From Lewinellaceae bacterium (GTDB lineage Bacteria; Bacteroidota; Bacteroidia; Chitinophagales; Saprospiraceae): a stretch of DNA of 64,000 nt. The notes beneath the pieces are model-generated. The model searched no databases. It was not told the origin of the DNA and saw nothing but the letters and a program-made list of their open reading frames with translations. The stretch is taken from the NCBI GenBank assembly GCA_020636225.1, contig JACJYI010000006.1:144501-208500 (forward strand), read 5' to 3'. The translations under genes and the position numbers were made by a program. Of the stretch, positions 1 to 9,400 are shown one piece after another; within the stretch, counting starts at the first letter, position 1, and each line of letters starts with the position of its first letter.

Positions 1-945
1 GCCATTATGGCTGCCCGTCAGACCCTGATCTCCAGGATCATGGAACTGGAGAAGGATGAGGTCTACCGTCGTTACAGTGATCGTGTCGGTGAAATGGTCA
101 TCTGTGAGGTGAACCAGATCATGAAACGCGACATCCTGGTCATCGATGATGCGACCAACAACGAACTGGTCCTGCCAAGAAATGAAATGATCCGCGGGGA
201 TTTCTTCCGCAAGGGTGACATGGTCCGCGCCGTGATCAAGAAGGTCGAACTGCGGAACAACAATCCGGTGATCATCCTGTCACGGACAGACAATACCTTC
301 CTGGAGAAGCTGATGGAACAGGAAGTTCCGGAGATCGAGGATGGTCTGATCACCATCCGCAATATTGTCCGTATCCCGGGGGAACGGGCCAAGGTGGCGG
401 TGGAATCCTATGATGACCGGATCGATCCGGTCGGCGCTTGTGTCGGTATGAAGGGATCGCGCATCCATGGGATTGTCCGTGAATTGCGCAATGAGAATAT
501 CGACATTGTCAACTTCACCAACAATACCAATCTCTATATCCAACGCGCCTTGACCCCGGCCAAGATCAGCTCGATCGAGCTGGATCAGGAGAACATGCGG
601 GCTTCGGTCTTCCTGGATCCTGACCAGGTCTCCCTGGCCATTGGTCGCGGAGGGGCCAATATCAAGCTGGCCTCCAAGCTGACCGGTTACGAGATCGATG
701 TCTACCGAAACAATGTGGACTACGAGATGGAGGATGTCGATCTGGATGAGTTCACTGATGAGATTGAAGCCTGGGTACTGGATGCCCTGAAGGCCATCGG
801 CTGTGATACGGCCAAGAGCGTCCTGGCGTTGAGTGCCGAGGAGTTGATCCGGAGGACGGATCTGGAGGAAGAAACCGTCCAGGAGGTCCTTCGAATTCTG
901 GCAGCCGAGTTTGACGAAGAGAAGAATACACCTGAAGAGGCCTGA
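1..945 (+). CDS. nusA: Transcription termination/antitermination factor NusA (5' partial)
   Basis: NusA binds RNA polymerase and nascent RNA and modulates pausing, termination and antitermination. The reading frame is open from base 1, so the N-terminal RNA-polymerase-binding domain is cut off by the window edge; the ATG at 7 is internal. What is visible is an S1 domain (start of the fragment to about residue 95), then KH1 and KH2, the latter with the GRGGANIKLA loop followed by GYEIDVY. The C-terminus is acidic with a helix-hairpin-helix-like stretch (ALKAIGCDTAKSVLALS). It is followed 99 bp later by infB, the conserved nusA-infB order. Identification is secure; only the start is missing. 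Confidence 0.96.
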   Translation, partial: AIMAARQTLISRIMELEKDEVYRRYSDRVGEMVICEVNQIMKRDILVIDDATNNELVLPRNEMIRGDFFRKGDMVRAVIKKVELRNNNPVIILSRTDNTFLEKLMEQEVPEIEDGLITIRNIVRIPGERAKVAVESYDDRIDPVGACVGMKGSRIHGIVRELRNENIDIVNFTNNTNLYIQRALTPAKISSIELDQENMRASVFLDPDQVSLAIGRGGANIKLASKLTGYEIDVYRNNVDYEMEDVDLDEFTDEIEAWVLDALKAIGCDTAKSVLALSAEELIRRTDLEEETVQEVLRILAAEFDEEKNTPEEA

Positions 946-959
946 TTCAGCCATGCGGC

Positions 960-973
960 TACCCGTACGGGTA
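960..973. repeat. 14-bp perfect palindrome between nusA and infB
   Basis: TACCCGTACGGGTA reads identically on both strands and sits 15 bp after the nusA stop. It has no T-run, so it is not an obvious terminator. It could be a small RNA hairpin in the nusA-infB message or a protein site; nothing else supports either. Confidence 0.4.
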
Positions 974-1044
974 CGGCAAAATGAATGTACATTTGTAAGC
1001 AGTTGGGACCTGTAAATAAAGGTTTTTCCAACCAAAACCAGTAA

Positions 1045-3744
1045 ATGGAGAAGAGGCTCGTAAAAGTTGCAAAAGAATTTAATGTCGGGGTATCCACCGT
1101 AGTGGAGCACCTGCATAAGGTTGGATTTGAGGTCGAGAACAAGCCGACAGCCAAGATCACGGATGAGATGTATCTCGAGCTCATGCGTGAGTTCAAGAAG
1201 TCGATGGACATCAAGGAACAGGCTGATCAGATGGTGCTCGGCGCCCGTGTACCGGTGAAGGAGCCTGTGCAGGAAAAACCCCATGTAGAGCCTGTTGTTC
1301 CCAAAGAAGTGGAGCCTGCTGCGCCGGTCGTAAAACAACCGGAAGCAAAAGAGGAGGAGCCCCAGGATGGCGAGGTCTTCCGCGTGAAGCACGAACCCAG
1401 GCTCAAGGTGGTGGGGAAAATTGACCTGAAGGCGAAACCGAAAACCGCCCCGCCTCCCAAGGCAAAGGAAGAAGAGCCTGAAGTCGTCGAGGAAAAGCCG
1501 ACAGAACCTGTCCAGGAAACGGTTGAATCCACTGGAGAACCTGCTCCTCCTGTCGTGGAATCCACACCAGTTGCAGCACCGGATGAATTGATCCGTGCCG
1601 AAGCGCCTGAGCTGAGGGGATTGAAGATCCTGGGAAAGATCGATACGGACAAGCTGAGCCCGAAAAAGAAGGAACCGAAGAATGAGCCCAAGCCGGTAGC
1701 TTCTTCGGATGCAGATGCCAAAAAGCGGAAGCGCAAGCGCAAGAAGGTACCCATGGGGGGAAGTGCGACGGGCAGTGCCGATCAGGGAGGGGCACGTCGC
1801 CGTGATGACCAACCGAAGGAGGTCAGCAAAAAGGAGATCGAAGAAAAGATCAAGGCCACGATGGCCCGTTTGGGTGGCGGTGGAAAGAAGAAGCGTCAGA
1901 AGATCCGTCGTGACAAGCGTGAGGTCCTTCGGGAGAAGGCCGAATTGCGCGATCAGGTCACCGGAGATGAAAAGCTGCAGGTCACTGAGTTCATCTCCGT
2001 GTCCGAACTGGCAGGTCTGTTGAATGTGTCTCCCACCGAGGTGATCACGACCTGCTTCAACCTGGGAGTCATCGTATCCATCAACCAGCGTCTGGATGCG
2101 GAGATCATTGAATTCGTGGCCAACGAGTTTGACCATGAGGTGGAGTTCATCAGCGCCGAAGACCAGATCGTGGAATTCGAGGAGGAAGAGGATGATCCGG
2201 AGGATCTCGTACCTCGCGCGCCGATCGTCACGGTGATGGGTCACGTGGACCATGGTAAGACATCCTTGCTGGACTATATCCGAAGCGCCAATGTCGTCTC
2301 CGGAGAAGCCGGGGGGATCACCCAGCATATTGGTGCCTATGAAGTACTGGTAGGGGATGACCAGAAGAAGATCACCTTCCTCGATACACCCGGTCACGAA
2401 GCCTTTACGGCGATGCGGGCCAGGGGTGCCAAGGTGACCGACGTAGCGGTCATCGTGATCGCAGCGGATGACAACATCATGCCCCAGACCCGGGAAGCTA
2501 TCAGTCACTCACAGGCAGCTGGTGTTCCACTGGTATTTGCGATCAACAAGATCGACAAGGAGGGAGCCAATCCCGAGAAGATCAAGGAAGCCCTGGCCAA
2601 CATGAACTTGCTGGTGGAGGATTGGGGTGGTAAATACCAGTCGCAGGACATCTCCGCCAAGAAGGGATTGAATGTGGACAAGTTGCTGGAAAAGATCCTC
2701 CTGGAAGCGGAGATCCTGGACCTGAAGGCCAATCCGGATCGTCATGCTTCCGGAACGGTGATCGAGGCCTCCCTGGACAAGGGACGTGGTTATGTGACCA
2801 AGCTGCTGGTTCAGAACGGCAGCATGGAAGTGGGGGATGTGATCGTGGCCGGAGAATTCTCCGGGCGTGTGAAAGCCATGTTCAACGAGCGGGGCAAGAA
2901 AGTGAAGAAAGCGGGACCATCCACGCCTGTGGCCATTCTGGGTCTGGCCGGAGCCCCTCAGGCCGGTGAGATCTTCCGGGTGATGGAAGAGGAATCCGAA
3001 GCTCGCCAGATCGCGGCCAAACGCGCGCAGATCTCCAGGGAGCAGTCCAACCGGGCGAACAAGCGGATCAGTCTGGATGAGATCGGACGTCGTCTGGCCC
3101 TGGGTACCTTCAAGGAGCTCAACCTGATCGTCAAGGGTGACTTTGACGGTTCGATCGAGGCCCTGACCGATGCCCTGATCAAGCTCTCCGTGGAAACCAT
3201 CCAGATCAATGTGATCCATAAGGCTGTCGGACAGATCATCGAATCCGATATCCTGCTGGCTTCTGCATCCGATGCCATCATCATTGGCTTCCAGGTTCGT
3301 CCTTCCCAGACCGCCCGGAAACTGGCCGAGAAAGAAGGCGTTGAGATCAAGACCTACAGCATCATCTATGAAGCCATCGAGGAGATCAAGATGGCGATGG
3401 AGGGTATGCTGGAACCGACCAAGGAAGAAAAGATCCTTGGCCAGCTGGATGTTCGCGAAGTCTACAAGATCAGCAAGATCGGCACCATTGCCGGCTGCTT
3501 TGTCTCCGAGGGACGCGTCATGCGAAATAGCCGGGTACGGATCATCCGTGATGGTATCGTCATTTTCCCCACGAAGGAAGGCGTCATCGGCGAATTGGGT
3601 TCGCTGAAGCGGTTCAAGGAGGATGCCAAGGAAGTGAAGAACGGCATGGAGTGTGGTGTGACCATCAAGAATTTCAATGATATCAAGGCAGGCGATGCCA
3701 TTGAAGTCTACGAGATCGTCGAGGTCAAGCAATCACTGGACTAG
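1045..3744 (+). CDS. infB: Translation initiation factor IF-2
   Basis: GTPase that places fMet-tRNA on the 30S subunit and promotes subunit joining. The 899-aa length is normal for Bacteroidota. The N-terminus begins with the small IF2-N helical domain (KVAKEFNVGVSTVVEHL), then a long Glu/Pro/Lys-rich linker (about 65-300) and a very basic patch KKRKRKRKK. The G domain is intact: G1 GHVDHGKT at 399-406, G3 DTPGHE from 447, G4 NKID at 501-504. Domains II-IV follow to the C-terminus. The ATG at 1045 starts directly at the conserved N-terminal domain, with no strong Shine-Dalgarno sequence. It probably shares a transcript with nusA. Confidence 0.98.
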   Translation: MEKRLVKVAKEFNVGVSTVVEHLHKVGFEVENKPTAKITDEMYLELMREFKKSMDIKEQADQMVLGARVPVKEPVQEKPHVEPVVPKEVEPAAPVVKQPEAKEEEPQDGEVFRVKHEPRLKVVGKIDLKAKPKTAPPPKAKEEEPEVVEEKPTEPVQETVESTGEPAPPVVESTPVAAPDELIRAEAPELRGLKILGKIDTDKLSPKKKEPKNEPKPVASSDADAKKRKRKRKKVPMGGSATGSADQGGARRRDDQPKEVSKKEIEEKIKATMARLGGGGKKKRQKIRRDKREVLREKAELRDQVTGDEKLQVTEFISVSELAGLLNVSPTEVITTCFNLGVIVSINQRLDAEIIEFVANEFDHEVEFISAEDQIVEFEEEEDDPEDLVPRAPIVTVMGHVDHGKTSLLDYIRSANVVSGEAGGITQHIGAYEVLVGDDQKKITFLDTPGHEAFTAMRARGAKVTDVAVIVIAADDNIMPQTREAISHSQAAGVPLVFAINKIDKEGANPEKIKEALANMNLLVEDWGGKYQSQDISAKKGLNVDKLLEKILLEAEILDLKANPDRHASGTVIEASLDKGRGYVTKLLVQNGSMEVGDVIVAGEFSGRVKAMFNERGKKVKKAGPSTPVAILGLAGAPQAGEIFRVMEEESEARQIAAKRAQISREQSNRANKRISLDEIGRRLALGTFKELNLIVKGDFDGSIEALTDALIKLSVETIQINVIHKAVGQIIESDILLASASDAIIIGFQVRPSQTARKLAEKEGVEIKTYSIIYEAIEEIKMAMEGMLEPTKEEKILGQLDVREVYKISKIGTIAGCFVSEGRVMRNSRVRIIRDGIVIFPTKEGVIGELGSLKRFKEDAKEVKNGMECGVTIKNFNDIKAGDAIEVYEIVEVKQSLD

Positions 3745-3958
3745 GCATATTGTCCATTACGGTAATCCAGTTATGGGCACCTCTATCAACCCCACTCAAT
3801 GACCAAACAAATCCTTTCAGGATTTTCACTCGAGACAACCTGCGCGATACTGCGTTATTTCTCAATTACTTAGCTATGGCTATGCTCTTTCGAAATGCCT
3901 TGTCTCGCTTGGTTCTCTCGAGTGTTGGCCTATTTCGGAGGTTAATAGAAGTGCCCTT
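3745..3958. other. infB-rlmN spacer without a credible gene
   Basis: An open frame of 70 codons fills most of this gap (3750-3962), but its product is compositionally odd, overlaps the rlmN start, and matches no family I know. The segment around 3840-3930 has an unusual wording (repeated short CTT/GCTATG blocks) that suggests a dispersed intergenic repeat rather than coding sequence. No clear terminator hairpin is seen. Confidence 0.4.
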
Positions 3959-5011
3959 ATGAGTTCTTCCCCGGTACCGATCGACATCCGTCATCTGGAC
4001 CAGGACCAGATCACTGAGGCGCTATCTGCCTGGGGAGAACCCGCATTTCGCGCCCGGCAGATCTGGCAATGGCTCTGGCAGAAGGGTAGCCGGGACTTTG
4101 CCTCCATGACCAACCTGCCGCTGGGCCTTCGAGAGCGCTTGCAACAGCAATTCGTGATCAATGGCCTGGTCCCGGATAAATCACAATTCAGCGAGGACGG
4201 AACCATCAAGAACCGATATGTCCTTCACGACGGGTTCAAGGTGGAATCGGTGTTGATCCCCGTTCTGGACGAACAGCGGTTCACGGCATGTGTTTCCTGT
4301 CAGGTAGGCTGTAGCCTGACGTGTTCGTTCTGTGCTACTGGACAGATGAAGCGGGTCCGCAACCTGGATCCAGGGGAGATCGTGGACCAGGTCGAAATGG
4401 TCAATGCCCAGTCCCTGGAACGGTTCGGCCATCCGTTGACCAATATTGTGTTCATGGGTATGGGCGAGCCCCTGTTGGCCTATGGACCGGTCATGCAGAG
4501 CATCGAACGTATCACGGCGCCGGATGGGCTGGGATTCTCACCCAGGCGGATCACCCTGAGCACGGCAGGGATCGCCAAGATGATCCGCCGGTTGGCAGAT
4601 GACAACCCCAAGGTCAATCTGGCCTTGAGCCTGCATGCTGCGGATGATGCCAAGCGGGACACCATCATGCCGATCAATGAGCAGAATAATCTGGAGTCAT
4701 TGATGGATGCGCTGGATTACTTCTACCGGGTGACCCGAAACCGCATTACTTACGAATATATTGCCTTCAATGGCTTTAATGATACCCTGGAAGATGCCCG
4801 CAATCTGGCCAGGTTGACCCATCGTTTTCCGGTGCGGATCAACATCATCGAATACAATCCGGTGGAAGGAGTGGAGATGGAAAAATCACCCATTGACCGA
4901 CTGGATGCCTTTGCCGCTGAACTGACGAAGTTGGGCGTGACGGTGACGGTCCGCCGCAGCCGGGGAAAGGATATCGATGCGGCCTGTGGGCAGCTGGCCA
5001 ATAAGGATTGA
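3959..5011 (+). CDS. rlmN: Dual-specificity rRNA/tRNA adenine-C2 methyltransferase RlmN
   Basis: Radical SAM enzyme that methylates C2 of A2503 in 23S rRNA and A37 of some tRNAs. It has 350 aa, the usual size. The radical SAM cluster motif CxxxCxxC is at C118, C122 and C125 (CSLTCSFC), followed by GQMKR and the GMGEPL motif. The C-terminal Cys that carries the methylene intermediate is C343 in DAACGQL. The ATG at 3959 gives an N-terminus of normal length. It converges on the kinase gene, leaving a 15-bp gap with no terminator hairpin. Confidence 0.97.
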   Translation: MSSSPVPIDIRHLDQDQITEALSAWGEPAFRARQIWQWLWQKGSRDFASMTNLPLGLRERLQQQFVINGLVPDKSQFSEDGTIKNRYVLHDGFKVESVLIPVLDEQRFTACVSCQVGCSLTCSFCATGQMKRVRNLDPGEIVDQVEMVNAQSLERFGHPLTNIVFMGMGEPLLAYGPVMQSIERITAPDGLGFSPRRITLSTAGIAKMIRRLADDNPKVNLALSLHAADDAKRDTIMPINEQNNLESLMDALDYFYRVTRNRITYEYIAFNGFNDTLEDARNLARLTHRFPVRINIIEYNPVEGVEMEKSPIDRLDAFAAELTKLGVTVTVRRSRGKDIDAACGQLANKD

Positions 5012-5026
5012 GGGTCGATCTCCGGG

Positions 5027-5965
5027 TTACTCCTCCCGGTCAAAATGGACCAGGGCCCTGAACTTTTCAATCCGCTGAAGGATCTGGGGCACATCCAGTT
5101 CGGTCAGCCGGTCGATCGAGAACTTCTCCACACAAAAGGAAGCCATTGCAGAGCCATAGATCAGCGCCCGTTTGAGGTTGGCGAAGCTGAGGTCTCTGGT
5201 CTGGGCCAGATACCCGACCATTCCTCCGGCAAAGGTGTCACCGGCACCCGTTGGGTCGAACACATCCATCAGGGGCATGGCAGGGGCATAGAAGATGTGG
5301 ATCTCCTGGTCATCCCGGTCCTTCAGAAAGAGCAGGGCACCATGTTCCCCTTTCTTGATCACCAGAATATGGGGTCCCATATTCAGGATATGTCCGGCGG
5401 CTTTGACCAGACTGTATTCACCGGTCAGTTGACGCGCCTCTTCATCATTGATGGTCAGCAGGTCGACTCGCTTGATGACCTCCAGCAATTCCCCCAGGGC
5501 ATGGTCCATCCAGAAATTCATGGTATCCATGGCGATCAGGTCCGGCCTGGAGGTCAGTTGGTCCAGCACCCGCCGCTGAACGGCTGGTGTCAGGTTGCCC
5601 AGCATCACATACTCCGCATTCCGATAGGATTCTGGCAGCACGGGGTCAAAATCGGCCAGGACATTCAGGTCAGTGACCAGGGTGTCCCGGCTGTTCATGT
5701 CGCTGTGGTATTTACCTGACCAATAGAAGGACTTTTCCCCCTTCTTGACCTGCAGGCCCTGGAGGTCAACCCCGCGCTTGGTCAGGTCGGCCAGCGTGGC
5801 TTCCGGGAAATCGTCGCCGATCACGGAGACCAGCTGGATGTGGCTGGTGAAGTAGGAGGCCGCCAGAGAGATATAGGTAGCTGCCCCGCCAACCACTTGT
5901 TCAGCCTGACCGTATGGCGTTTCGATCGAATCAAAGGCTACTGTACCGACAACAAGAAGTGACAT
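5027..5965 (-). CDS. PfkB-family carbohydrate/nucleoside kinase
   Basis: Ribokinase-superfamily sugar kinase, 312 aa. The C-terminal signature DPTGAGDTFAGG (anion hole and catalytic Asp) is intact, and the N-terminal GGAATY motif that contacts the sugar is present. The substrate cannot be read from sequence; related Bacteroidota proteins are annotated only as PfkB-family or sugar kinase. I chose the ATG at 5965 because the family begins at the first beta strand (MSLLVVGTVAFD); the frame is open 12 codons further upstream. It is transcribed divergently from tRNA-Asn, and a degenerate -7 box (AATCTTTG) lies on its strand about 20 nt upstream. Confidence 0.9.
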   Translation of the reverse strand: MSLLVVGTVAFDSIETPYGQAEQVVGGAATYISLAASYFTSHIQLVSVIGDDFPEATLADLTKRGVDLQGLQVKKGEKSFYWSGKYHSDMNSRDTLVTDLNVLADFDPVLPESYRNAEYVMLGNLTPAVQRRVLDQLTSRPDLIAMDTMNFWMDHALGELLEVIKRVDLLTINDEEARQLTGEYSLVKAAGHILNMGPHILVIKKGEHGALLFLKDRDDQEIHIFYAPAMPLMDVFDPTGAGDTFAGGMVGYLAQTRDLSFANLKRALIYGSAMASFCVEKFSIDRLTELDVPQILQRIEKFRALVHFDREE

Positions 5966-5994
5966 GAAAAAGTGGATTGATTTACGGGTCAAAG

Positions 5995-6026
5995 ATTGCA
6001 CTTTTAGAGGGATTGTGATAACTTTG
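5995..6026 (+). promoter_or_regulatory. Predicted promoter of tRNA-Asn
   Basis: -33 ATTG at 5995-5998 and -7 TAACTTTG at 6019-6026, with exactly 20 nt between, matching the Bacteroidota housekeeping sigma consensus (TTTG / TAnnTTTG, 19-21 nt). The mature tRNA starts about 89 nt downstream, leaving a leader that would be removed by processing. Confidence 0.6.
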
Positions 6027-6114
6027 CTGCCGCTTTAGACGAAAGCGATCTCTGAATGATGGAGACAACCAAAAGTGGTACATCATTTGAGTAAGAGATT
6101 GACGAAAGATAAAA

Positions 6115-6191
6115 GCCTCCTTAGCTCAGTTGGTTAGAGCGCCGGACTGTTAATCCGTAGGTCCTAGGTTCAAGTCCTAGAGGGGGCGCCA
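6115..6191 (+). tRNA. tRNA-Asn (anticodon GTT)
   Basis: Complete cloverleaf with an encoded CCA end. Acceptor GCCTCCT pairs with AGGGGGC (one T-G wobble); the D arm has AGCTCAGTTGG; the anticodon loop is CTGTTAA with GTT; the T arm is CTAGG / TTCAAGT / CCTAG; the discriminator is G. A terminator follows at once. Confidence 0.97.
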
Positions 6192-6222
6192 AAGCCCTGA
6201 ACGTTTGTTCAGGGCTTTTTTT
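6191..6222 (+). terminator. Intrinsic terminator of tRNA-Asn
   Basis: Perfect 10-bp stem (AGCCCTGAAC, loop GTTT, GTTCAGGGCT) followed by a run of T, overlapping the last base of the tRNA gene. Confidence 0.93.
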
Positions 6223-6232
6223 ATGTTTGGAC

Positions 6233-6427
6233 ATGAAGGATTGCTTCCTGTACATCCAGTATTCAGAGGCACACGACAAGTACTACGTGGGCCAGAGTGA
6301 AGACGTGGACACTCGGCTGCAATTCCACAACGAACTGTCGGACATCGGTTATACCTCTCGCTTTCGATCCCGGTGCTTGATTCTATCTAATGGCCAGTTT
6401 TGCCTACAGGATATTCCCGGACTATGA
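6233..6427 (+). pseudogene. GIY-YIG endonuclease-like fragment
   Basis: The first 40 residues match the start of the small GIY-YIG domain proteins (LYIQYS...KYYVGQSEDVDTRLQFHN), including the YI, YVG and R positions. These stand-alone proteins are usually 80-100 aa and continue with a YT...RPW-type motif and a conserved Glu. Here the match fades after YTSRFRS and the frame stops at 64 aa, so the C-terminal metal-binding Glu region is lost. I read it as a decayed or truncated copy; such genes often lie beside tRNAs in this phylum. A functional mini-protein is possible but less likely. Confidence 0.6.
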
Positions 6428-6487
6428 ATTCGACGAACTTTCCGTTACATTTACTTGGTTGTACGGATTGCTTTTCAAACTGGTGTT

Positions 6488-9400
6488 ATGTTCCTTTCGT
6501 TTCTCTTTCGCATGTTCAGCATGAATCTGCTGGCTTCCTGTCTGATCATTTTTCTACCCACTGGTCAGGAACCGTGTAACCAGGATTCAGCTGGCCATGG
6601 ACAGCCAACCAGAGAGGAAATGGTTTCAGAGCAAGCACCCCTGGACTATCCGGCCCCATATCCGACCCAACTGGCAGCCGCAGCCACCCAATGCCCGTGT
6701 ACGGTATCCCAGGATGCCTTCAGCATGACCCTTCCGTTCTTTTCCAATAACGAGTCTGCCGTATCCTTCTATTCATATAGCAATCCGCTCGGATCCTGCG
6801 CCAATACCGGGTTTGAACAATCCAATCACCTGATCCTCATGCTCTATGAGGATACCAATACCGGGGAGATCAGTTTCATCTTCGTGGCCGACCTGCCCAA
6901 TGATGGCGATGGAGGCACGATGGATGTCACCATCTCCTGCCTGCCCAATTCAGCCTACATCGCCCTGATGGATGATGCCGGTGAAATGGGTGGAGCACCC
7001 CCGACGATCACAGGTGATTTCTTTTGGGATCAATGTTGTACGGATGGTGGTATTATTGGGGGCCTCGGTTGTGGGTATTCCTTCATCTTTGATATTGACA
7101 ATCTCACCGGTATCGATGTGATCACCCTGCTGTACGGGTCTCCGGCGAATCCGGTCTACATTAATCTGCCCAGTTCGGAGTGCCCGTTCATCTTCAATTG
7201 CGGAGGCGATGTGTGTTGCGCCAATGTGATGGAGGTTGCCTCGGAGATTCAAAATGCCAATTGTGCCAATACGGCTGAAGGGGCGATCGATATCGATGTT
7301 ACCGGTGAATGCCTCCAGCAGCTCGAGTACGAATGGTCGAATGGGGAGACCACAGAGGATATCATGGACCTCGCACCAGGCACGTACACGGTGACCGTTT
7401 CCGATGTCAACGGTTGTTCGATCGAAGAGTCCTTTGTCGTCGATGCCGAATATGGTGATCCCATGCCCATGATTGACGGTCCTTCCTGGTACTGTGAAGG
7501 GGAGGCCGCCGAACTGTCCGTCAACGGCAACTACAATTTCTTTGATTGGTCGACCGGCGAAACGACCGAAACGATCTTCGTCAGCCAGCCGGGCACCTAT
7601 ACTGTCACCGTGACCAATGAGGGCGGATGCACCGGATCGGCCTCGATCACCATCGAAGAATATGCCGCTCCCGTGCCGGTCATTACCGGACCAACGGAAC
7701 TTTGTCCCGGAAGTACGATCCAATTGGATGCCGGTCCTGGATTCTCCCTGTATGAATGGTCATCAGGTGGCTACAATCAAACTCTCGATATCCTCTATGC
7801 CGGCACCTATAGCGTGGTGGTTACCAACAGTTTCGGTTGCACAGGAGAAGCATCAATCGACATCACGGAATTGAGTGCGCCCGAACCGATCATCAACGGA
7901 CCGATCACGGTTTGCAAAGGCCAGGTCATTGTTCTCGAGGTTGATGACATCTATCAAACTTACCTCTGGTCGAATGGTGAAACGACACCCCAGATCCAGG
8001 TATCATCCCCTGGCATCTACTCCATTACCGTCACCGATCTGGAGGCCTGTCCGGGCATCGGGGTCTATGAAGTGTTCGAAGGTTTGATTGATCCATTGAT
8101 TCTACAGGGGGATACCATCCTTTGTCAGGGAGATTCGACCATCGTCTCTTCAGCAGGAACATACCAGGAGTACCTCTGGTCCACCGGCGAAATGACCTCC
8201 TGGATCACAGTGTCCAATTCCGGTACGTTTACCTTGTCTGTTATGGATGATAATGGCTGCCGCGACACATCCTCCATTCAGGTCAGCGTGATCCCCGAAC
8301 TCCCGGTCCAGATCCTGGGGCAGCTGGTATTCTGCCAGGGCCAGTCCACCCAGCTGACTGCGGATCCGCCCTATCCCAACTACCTCTGGTCAAGCGGTGA
8401 TCTGACCGCTTCCATTTCCGTCAATCAATCCGGATCCTATTGGGTGGAGGTCCAGGACAACAATGGTTGCACCGGCAGAGACACCGTTCCGGTCGTGGAG
8501 AATCCACTGGATACCACCCTGCAGTTCATTTCGAGTTGTAACCCATCCGATACAGGCGTTACCCTGATTACACTCACCAATCAATACGGCTGCGACAGCC
8601 TGGTCATCCGCACGGTCAGTTACAATCTTGCCGATACCACCTTTGTCGCTGCTGCCAGTTGCGATCCAATGGATCAGGGAGTGGACATCGTGACCTATAC
8701 CAGTCAGTTCGGTTGCGACAGCGTGGTGGTGACCAATACCGCCTTGCTGCCATCGGATACGTCAATGGCTCAGGCTACCACATGTGATCCGGCCAATGCA
8801 GGCCTGTCCATTATCCAGCTTTCGAACCAATGGGGTTGCGACAGTATCATCGAAGTCCTCACGACCTACATCCCACCGGATACGACTGTCCTTACCTCCA
8901 CGACCTGTGACCCCCTGATCGCCGATACCTCGGTGGTTATCTTCAGCAATCAGTTCGGCTGTGACAGCATGGTGATCCAGTCGATCGCTCTGTTGCCCAG
9001 CTCGACCAGTATGCTGACCGTCTACTCCTGCAATCCGTTGGATACCGGCACAGTGGTCCAGACGTATATGAATCAATACGGATGCGACAGCACCCTGATC
9101 TGGCATACCCAGTTGGTCCCGCTGGACAGCTGTATCCTTCGGGTGACCCCGACCATTCAGCCCGGACCCTGTGCCGGTGATCCCGGTCAGATCGTCCTGG
9201 AAGCTGATCTCGGCTCTTTCCCCGTCGTGGTGAATTGGTGGTTGCAGGGAAGTGGTCCTTCCCAGCAGGGAACATGGGCCAATTTCTTTTCGCCATATGT
9301 CATTCCCGCCCTCCCGGATGGAACCTATATCCTCGATCTGACGGATGCAGATGGCCATAACTGGATGGACACGGTGATGATCAGTGCGCCTGCGTCCTTG

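Noticed and set aside
280..2508. Long minus-strand frame of 742 codons opposite nusA and infB
   Set aside because: Antisense shadow of two certain genes; codon pattern is the mirror of Glu/Lys-rich coding sequence.
3750..3962. 70-codon frame between infB and rlmN
   Set aside because: No family resemblance, overlaps the rlmN start, composition unlike the neighbours.
5045..5719. 224-codon plus-strand frame opposite the PfkB kinase
   Set aside because: Shadow of a gene with clear catalytic motifs.
6193..6216. GAACGTTTGTTC in the tRNA terminator as another PaaR-like operator
   Set aside because: It is explained by the terminator stem-loop and has no promoter overlap.
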